Shown: one piece after another, positions 57,989 through 64,000 of the stretch
Layout of the letters: each line of letters begins with the position of its first letter
Numbering within the stretch: position 1 is the stretch's first letter
Assembly: GCA_027493675.1 (NCBI GenBank)
Contig: JAOSKI010000001.1
Location: forward strand, 496,001-560,000
DNA length: 64,000 nucleotides
Origin: Microthrixaceae bacterium
GTDB lineage: Bacteria; Actinomycetota; Acidimicrobiia; Acidimicrobiales; Microtrichaceae
Direction: 5' to 3'
Position numbers and translations under genes: made by a program
The notes under the pieces: generated by a model
What the model was told of the DNA's origin: nothing
The model's input: the letters and a program-made list of their open reading frames with translations, nothing else
The model's database searches: none

Positions 57989-59393
57989 TCACAGCAACGG
58001 GTGCAGATCCGCCCACGGGCGGACCCGTTCGAAGTTCGCGCCCGCCCCGAGCACGCCGATGTCATCCCAGGGGCGACCCACGATCGACATGCCGATCGGC
58101 AGGCCATCGGAGTCCCACCCGCACGGCACCGAGATCACCGGGCAGCTCGCCGCCAGGTTGAACGGATAGGTCATCAACCAGCCGAGGATCCGATCACGCA
58201 GCGGACGACCGGTGAACTCCGGAGGGTGATCCAGGTCGTCGGGGAACGCCGTGCAGGGCATCGTGGGAACCACGAGCAGGTCGTGATCCTCGAACAGCTC
58301 CATGAGCTGATCCCACATCGCCTTGCGCAACGCACTCGCCTGGTGGAGCTCGGCCATCCCCAACGCGGCACCCGAGCTGATCAGCTCCAACAACTCGGCG
58401 TCGACCTCATCGCCGAGTCCCTCCGTGGGCAACAAGGGCTCGAACTGGCCGTAGAAGGCCTGCCAGTGCAGCCACATGACCTCGATGAGGTCCCCCAACC
58501 GGGTTCGACCTGGGCGAGCCGACAACCCAGGTCCGCCGAGAAGACCTCGGCCGCATCCTGAACCGCAGTGGCCACCTCGGGGTTCACCTCGAAGCCCGGC
58601 AGTCCGGGTGCCCATCCCACGCTCCGGCCGGCGATGCCCGCGTGCAGGTCGGCCCCCGGGTCGATTCCGCTGGCGCCGACCGAGCGCGGGTCGCGGGCAT
58701 CGAAGCCCTCGATCACCGAGAGCATCAGGGCCGCGTCGGCGACTGTGCGGGCCAGGGGGCCGTGGTGCACGATCGTCTGGTCGAACCCGTATTCGGCGGG
58801 CACCCGCCCGAAGGACGGCTGAAACCCACCACGCCGCAGAACGAAGCGGGGATCCTGATGGAGCCGGCACCGTCGGATCCATCGGCGATGGGAACCATTC
58901 CGGCGGACACTGCGGCGGCCGATCCGCCGCTGGAGCCCCCTGCGGTGCGGTCGCTGCGCCATGGATTGGTGGTCCTACCGAAGGCGTGACAGCGTGACGC
59001 CCTGGTAACCCAACTCGGGGGTGTTCGACTTGCCCACGAACAACCCACCGGCCGCGGCCATCCGGGACGCGACCACAGATGACTTCGTCGCCACCGCGTC
59101 ACGCAGCATGGGAAGTCCGTAGCTGGTGGGCACCCCGGCGACATCGTCGAGGTCCTTGATCACATAGGGCACGCCGTGCAGTGGGCCACGCGGGCCGCTC
59201 GAGGCCAGCTCCGCCGCGAGGGCTGCTGCGTCGTTGCGCACCTGGTCTGCGTCGTGATGCACGACCGCGCCGATGTCGGGTCGACCTCGGCGATCCGGGT
59301 GATCGTCGCCTCGGCGATTTCGATCGGCGACAGTTCGCCCGCGCGCACCTCTGCGGCCATCTCGGTGGCCGACATCCAGGTGAGATCCTTCAT
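57989..59393 (-). CDS. Amidase signature family protein
   Basis: About 468 residues on the opposite strand to its neighbours. The Ser-Ser-Lys triad is visible: [10 protein letters not shown] (Lys), [16 protein letters not shown] (cis-Ser) and [15 protein letters not shown] (nucleophile Ser). The C-terminal part ([31 protein letters not shown]) fits general amidases. It is not placed with gatC or gatB, so a role in tRNA amidation is not supported; the substrate is unknown. ATG complement at 59391-59393. The frame breaks near 59275, 58985, 58825 and 58500. Confidence 0.88.
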
Positions 59394-59626
59394 GTGCCCG
59401 CTCCTCGGACCGCCAGGAACGCCGGATCGTGCCGGCGATCGATCGCCCAACGGTAGGCTGCTCGGCCACCGCTGGGTGGGCTTGCCCCCGAATCAGGGCG
59501 ACCGGTAGCCTTGGCGGTCGGCTCAAGCGCCCTCGTGCGTCAAGGTCGGGACCGATGGCCCGGCACGAGGGTCGGGCCAGATCGTCTGCGACCCCGAGGC
59601 GGGTTGCCCGCAAGGAAGTGAACGCT

Positions 59627-60077
59627 GTGCGCACCTACACCCCCAAGGCATCCGAGATCGAACGCTCGTGGTATGTCGTCGATGCCGACGGACTGACGCT
59701 CGGTCGGATGGCGACCGAGGTGGCGCGGCGCCTGCGCGGCAAGCACAAGGCCACCTTCGCTCCCCACATCGACACCGGCGATCACGTGATCATCGTGAAC
59801 GCCGAGAAGGTTGTCCTGTCACCCGGCAAGGCCGAGGCCAAGCGGATCTGGCGTCACTCGGGCTACCCGGGCGGCATCCGTTCGGAGACCTACGCCGACA
59901 TGCTGGAGCGTGCACCCGCCGAAGCGGTGCGCCGCACCGTGAAGGGCATGCTGCCGAAGAACCGCCTGGGTCGCAGGATGGCGACCAAGTTGAAGGTGTA
60001 TGCGGGACCCGGAGCACCCGCATGCCGCCCAACGCCCCGAGCCCCTCGAGATCCCCGGTGCCCGCGCCAGGATCTGA
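59627..60077 (+). CDS. rplM: Ribosomal protein L13
   Basis: About 150 residues. GTG at 59627, nine bases after AAGGAAG, is the start because the family N-terminus RTYTPKASEIERSWYVVDAD begins there. GRMATEVARRLRGKHKATFA and VKGMLPKNRLGRRMATKLKV follow. A frame break near 60015 leads to the real end PLEIPGARARI. The 230 bases before it hold no gene. Confidence 0.95.
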
Positions 60078-60122
60078 TCTCACGAGCACCCCCGCAGGAA
60101 AGCCGACCGGAGAACACCCGAG

Positions 60123-60515
60123 ATGACCCAACCACTCACCCAGACCACCGGCCGTCGCAAGCGGGCCATCGCTCGTGTGCGGGTGCGTCCCGGTGGCGGA
60201 GCGATAACCGTCAACGGCCGTGATGTCGAGGACTTCTTCCCGAACGCCACGCACCGGATGATCCTCAGCGAGCCGTTGCGGCTAACCGAGACCGACAAGG
60301 TCTACGACGTGGATGTGACCCTCCACGGTGGTGGTACGAGTGGGCAGGCGGGTGCGGTTCGCATGGGCATCGCACGCAGCCTCGTCGAGCTTGATCCCGA
60401 CCTGCGCGCCACGCTCAAGCAGGCCGGGTTCCTGACCCGCGACGCACGCGAGAAGGAGTCCAAGAAGTACGGCCTCAAGAAGGCTCGCAAGGCTCCGCAG
60501 TACTCCAAGCGCTGA
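60123..60515 (+). CDS. rpsI: Ribosomal protein S9
   Basis: 130 residues, intact: [40 protein letters not shown] and the tail [12 protein letters not shown] that reaches the P site. Forms the usual rplM-rpsI pair. Confidence 0.97.
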   Translation: MTQPLTQTTGRRKRAIARVRVRPGGGAITVNGRDVEDFFPNATHRMILSEPLRLTETDKVYDVDVTLHGGGTSGQAGAVRMGIARSLVELDPDLRATLKQAGFLTRDAREKESKKYGLKKARKAPQYSKR

Positions 60516-60520
60516 TCGCG

Positions 60521-61899
60521 TTGGACGTTCGTTTTGGCACCGATGGTGTCCGGGGGTCGCGAACGTCGACGTGACACCCGAGGTGGCCTCGCCATCAGGC
60601 GCGCGGTCACCGAGGTCCTCGGTGTGGATCGGGTGGTGACCGGACGTGACACCCGCCGGTCCTCGTCGATGCTCGAATCCGCCGCGCTTGCGGGAGCGGC
60701 ATCGCGGGGGAGCCCGGGCGTTGTCCGCCGGCGTGGTCCCCACACCCGCCGTGGCCCACGCCTGTCGCGCGCCGTCGCCTACCGCCGGGATCATGGTTTC
60801 GGCGTCGCACAACCCGTTCCCCGACAACGGTCTCAAGGTGTTCGCGCCCGGCGGGCACAAGCTCGGCGACGACGAACAGCACGCCATCGAGTCCTACCTC
60901 GGCGCGCAGACGCATCCCGGGTCGGCGGACTCGGGAGTCTCGGGCCCCTCGGTGCCCACCGGTGCGGAGATCGGTTCGGTGGGGGTGCTGGAGGATCCGC
61001 TCGGTGACTACGAAGCATCGCTGATCGCTGCCATCGGTGGCAGGTCACTCGAAGGCATCAGGTTGATCCTCGATTGCGCCAACGGCTCCAACTCGATGGT
61101 CGCGCCGCGGGTCCTGCGCCATCTGGGTGCATCTGTGGAAGTGATGGCCGACAATCCCGACGGGGTGAACATCAACGACGGCTGCGGGTCCAATCACCCA
61201 GAGGCGCTTGCCTCAGCGGTCGTGGGACGTGACGCTGCGTTGGGAATCGCCTTCGACGGCGACGCCGATCGTGTCGTGGCTGTGGATCACACGGGTCGCG
61301 TGATAGACGGAGACCACCTGATGGCGATGTGCGCCATCGATCTGCACTCGCGTGGGATGTTGCCGGGTGACACGGTCGTGGTGACGGTCATGACCAACCT
61401 CGGGTTCCGGCGGTCCATGGGTTCTCATGGGATCTCCGTCGTGGAGACACCGGTCGGGGACCGCCACGTCCTGGAGGCGCTGCGTGCCGGCGGCTACGGA
61501 GTGGGCGGTGAGCAGTCAGGCCACATCGTGTTCGCACAGCACAGCACCACCGGTGACGGCCTGCTGAGCGCGTTGGTGGTGCTCGACCTGATCTCGCGGT
61601 CCGGCCGCAGTCTCGCCGAACTCGCGGACGCTGCGATGACCCGGCTTCCACAGGTGCTGGTGAACGTGCCGGTCAGCGAACCCATGACCGACGCACCCCA
61701 GCGACTCGCGGCCCAGGTTGCGCACGCCGAAGGAGAGCTGGGCGATTCGGGGAGGGTGGTGTTGCGGCCGTCGGGGACCGAACCGGTGGTCAGGGTGATG
61801 GTGGAGGCGGATTCACAGGACCGGGAGCGAACGGTGGCGGACCGGCTTGCCGCTGCGGTCGTGGCCGGTGGGGGCGATCCCGAAGGGCGGGCCGACTGA
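60521..61899 (+). CDS. glmM: Phosphoglucosamine mutase
   Basis: Converts glucosamine-6-phosphate to glucosamine-1-phosphate for cell-wall precursors, about 459 residues. VRFGTDGVRG at the start, the phosphoserine loop GIMVSASHNPFPDNGLK, the metal loop IAFDGDADR, and the phosphate loop RPSGTEPVVRVMVEA. TTG start at 60521, only five bases after rpsI. The frame breaks near 60556, 60590 and 60715. Stop overlaps the glmS ATG. Confidence 0.94.
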
Positions 61900-64000
61900 T
61901 GTGCGGAATCATCGCAGTCGTTCGGGGGACCGGCCACGGTTCGCCCACCGACGTCGCGGGCCAGGCCCGACGACTCGCCGCGCTGGAGGAGCTCCTCCGG
62001 ATCGAGCCCAGTGCTTGGCCGCAGCGGATCGCGGAGGTTGCCGACGAGCTCGAGGACATCAACCGGTGCCTCAGGGGGTGTCTGGGGTGACCGGGCTGTT
62101 GGGGGATGCGGCGTCGACCCGTGCGATCTCCGATGACTGCACCCGCCTCTCCGGGATGGTCGTTGCCGCCGAGAGGTACCTGGACGATCCCTCCCATGAA
62201 CTCGACCTGCGACGACTCGAGCCCACGAACGCGGCCTTGTTGCGCTGTAAGGACGCGCTCTGGGCGATCGGCCGGGACCGCCTACGCGCTGCCGAGGGGA
62301 TCGCCAAGCTCTCACCGGGAGTACCCGGTGTGGACGGCACCGCGGTGCTGCTGAGCCTCCACCAGGCCCTCTCGGCGTTGGATCGCCTCGAGGTCCGTGG
62401 GCGTGACAGCGCCGGTGTAGAGGTGCAGCTCACCGGCCACGGTCTCGACGCCTTGGATCCGGCGCTCGCGGAGGTGCTGGCGAGTCGCGCGGAGCCCACC
62501 TTCACCAGCGGTGCCGCCCGCCTGGCGGACGGGGTGCTGGTCGTGGTCTACAAGGCGGCGGCCGAGATCGGCGAGCTGGGCGACAACACAGCGGTGCTGC
62601 GTGATGCGATCCGCAGCGACGACCTGTTGCACACCGCGCTGAGTGCCGGGGGGTTGCCGGCGTGGTGCTCGGTCACACCCGGTGGGCCTCCATCGGGATC
62701 GTCTCGGAACCCAACGCGCATCCACAATCGTCCGACGAAGTGCCTGGCGAGCGGGGCGAGCCGACCGCCGAGGGGTGCTTCGCCACCGCGGTGCTCAACG
62801 GCGACGTGGACAACCACGCCGAGTTGACCTCGGCGGACGGGCTCACACCGCCCGCCGAGGTCACCTGCGACGCGAAGGTGATCCCCGCCCTGTGGCGCCG
62901 TGCCATGTCGGGTAGCTCCACCGCACCGTTCGAGGCCTTCCGCGAGACGGTGTCGCGCATGGAGGGATCGGTGGCCATCGCGGCCACCACCACGGCGGAA
63001 CCCGGTGAGGTGGCCCTCGCGTTGCGGGGTTCGGGCCAGGCCCTCTACGTGGGTGTTGCCGACGACGCGTTCGTCGTCGCGAGCGAGCCGTACGGCGTGG
63101 TGGAGGAGACCGACCGCTACCTGCGCATGGACGGTGAGACCCCTTCGGATCCAGCGAACCCGGCCGGCAGTCGCGGCCAGGTGGTGTCGGTGCGCACCGA
63201 CTCGGTCGGAAGTGCTTCGGGCATCCTCAGGCTCTCCTACGACGGAACCGCGCTCCCGGTCACCGAGTCGGATCTGACCACCGCCGGGATCACCACCCGC
63301 GACATCGACCGCGGTGACTTCCCGCACTTCCTGCTCAAGGAGGTGACCGACGCGCCGCATTCGTTCCGCACGACCCTGCGCGGCCGCCTGGTCGAGCACG
63401 ACGGCGTGATGGGCGTGACTATCCCCGAGGCGTCGCTTCCCGCCGAGGTGCTCGAATCGTTCCGTGACGGCAGCGTGCAGCGTGTGGTCGTGATAGGGCA
63501 GGGCACCGCCGCGGTGGCGGGTCAGAGCCTCGCTGAGTTCCTGGCGGCGTTGCTGGTCGATACCGAGGTGCGTGTGGAGGCGCTGCCGGCAACCGAGCTG
63601 TCGGGGTTCTCGATGCGTGCGGACATGAGCGACACGCTCGTGGTGGCGATCAGCCAGTCGGGCACCACCACCGACACGAACCGGACCGTCGATCTGGTGC
63701 GCTCACGGGGCGCGAAGGTCGTGGCGATAGTCAACCGGCGTGGGAGCGATCTCACCGACAAGGCCGACGGTGTGCTCTACACCGCCGACGGTCGCGACGT
63801 GGAGATGAGCGTGGCCTCCACGAAGGCGTTCTACTCCCAGGTGGCAGCCGGAATGCTGTTGGCCTACGGGATCGCGGGCGCGGTGCCGGGCTCGCACACT
63901 GCCGGTGGACCGGCCGAGCAGGAGGTGTTGCGGGCCATCGCCGAGCTTCCGGTCCTGATGGAGCAGGTGCTGGCGACACGCCCTGCAATCGCGGAGGCCG
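61899..64000 (+). CDS. glmS: Glutamine--fructose-6-phosphate transaminase, enlarged form, partial
   Basis: Makes glucosamine-6-phosphate, the substrate of GlmM. Cut by the window end. The N-terminal nucleophile is in MCGIIAVVRG. A normal GlmS has RRLEYRGYDSAG within about 30 residues; here the equal motif RLEVRGRDSAGVEV comes near residue 167, after a helical insertion. HTRWASIGIVSEPNAHP and VLNGDVDNHAEL complete the glutaminase domain; the isomerase (SIS) domain begins at VVVIGQGTAAVAG and has SQSGTTTDTNRTVD and SVASTKAFYSQV. The frame breaks near 62065 and 62650. ATG overlaps the glmM stop. Confidence 0.88.

Overview
The window comes from a high-GC Gram-positive-type bacterium, most likely an actinobacterium of the Acidimicrobiia kind. 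The reasons are strong G/C at third codon positions, many GTG and TTG starts, TANNNT-type -10 boxes, an RpoC with the actinobacterial coiled-coil insertion after its zinc ribbon, a zinc-type S14, and the gene order secE-nusG-rplKA-rplJL-rpoBC-rpsLG-fusA-tuf followed by the S10/spc/alpha ribosomal block. The lineage is inferred from these traits and was not tested by a search.

Layout. (1) 1-14.1 kb: the 3' end of one complex I block (partial nuoM, then nuoN), a complete second cluster nuoABCDHIJKLMN without nuoEFG, then a MidA/NDUFAF7-type methyltransferase. (2) 14.2-22.3 kb: acetyl-CoA synthetase, an FMN glutamate-synthase-like protein, a HAD phosphatase, HtpX, YajQ, tRNA-Tyr, a GNAT acetyltransferase, and a membrane-anchored SMC-like ATPase that I cannot name. 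(3) 22.4-28.5 kb: tRNA-Thr, tRNA-Met, tuf, rpmG, tRNA-Trp, secE, nusG, rplK, rplA, rplJ, rplL. (4) 28.5-41.2 kb: rpoB, rpoC, rpsL, rpsG, fusA and a second tuf. (5) 41.3-57 kb: the ribosomal block rpsJ to rplQ, including secY, adk, infA and rpoA. (6) 57.1-64 kb: truA, an amidase on the minus strand, rplM, rpsI, glmM and a partial, enlarged glmS.

The genes serve respiration (NADH or ferredoxin oxidation coupled to ion pumping), acetate activation, transcription, translation and the first steps of amino-sugar synthesis. Most genes in the blocks overlap by 1-4 bases and are co-directional, which points to long operons. Promoter-like sites were found before nuoA, the tRNA-Thr/tuf operon, rpoB (two), rpsL and rplC. 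A strong terminator follows rplL.

Quality. Most long genes are interrupted by single-base indels, often in short G or C runs. I count more than 70 frame breaks, including in rpoB, rpoC, fusA and rpsC, and I treat these as sequence or assembly errors. Gene ends given here join the pieces across those breaks. The second tuf copy and the 3' end of rplV (with a 25-base poly-G) are the worst spots.

I found no CRISPR array, phage, insertion sequence, defence island or biosynthetic cluster. The points most worth following are: an RpoC that lacks all four cysteines of the second zinc site; the SMC-like membrane ATPase with no recognisable Walker A; the complex I cluster lacking nuoEFG with a MidA gene attached; a family of palindromic intergenic repeats built on GCGAACTG; and a GlmS with a large insertion in its glutaminase domain.
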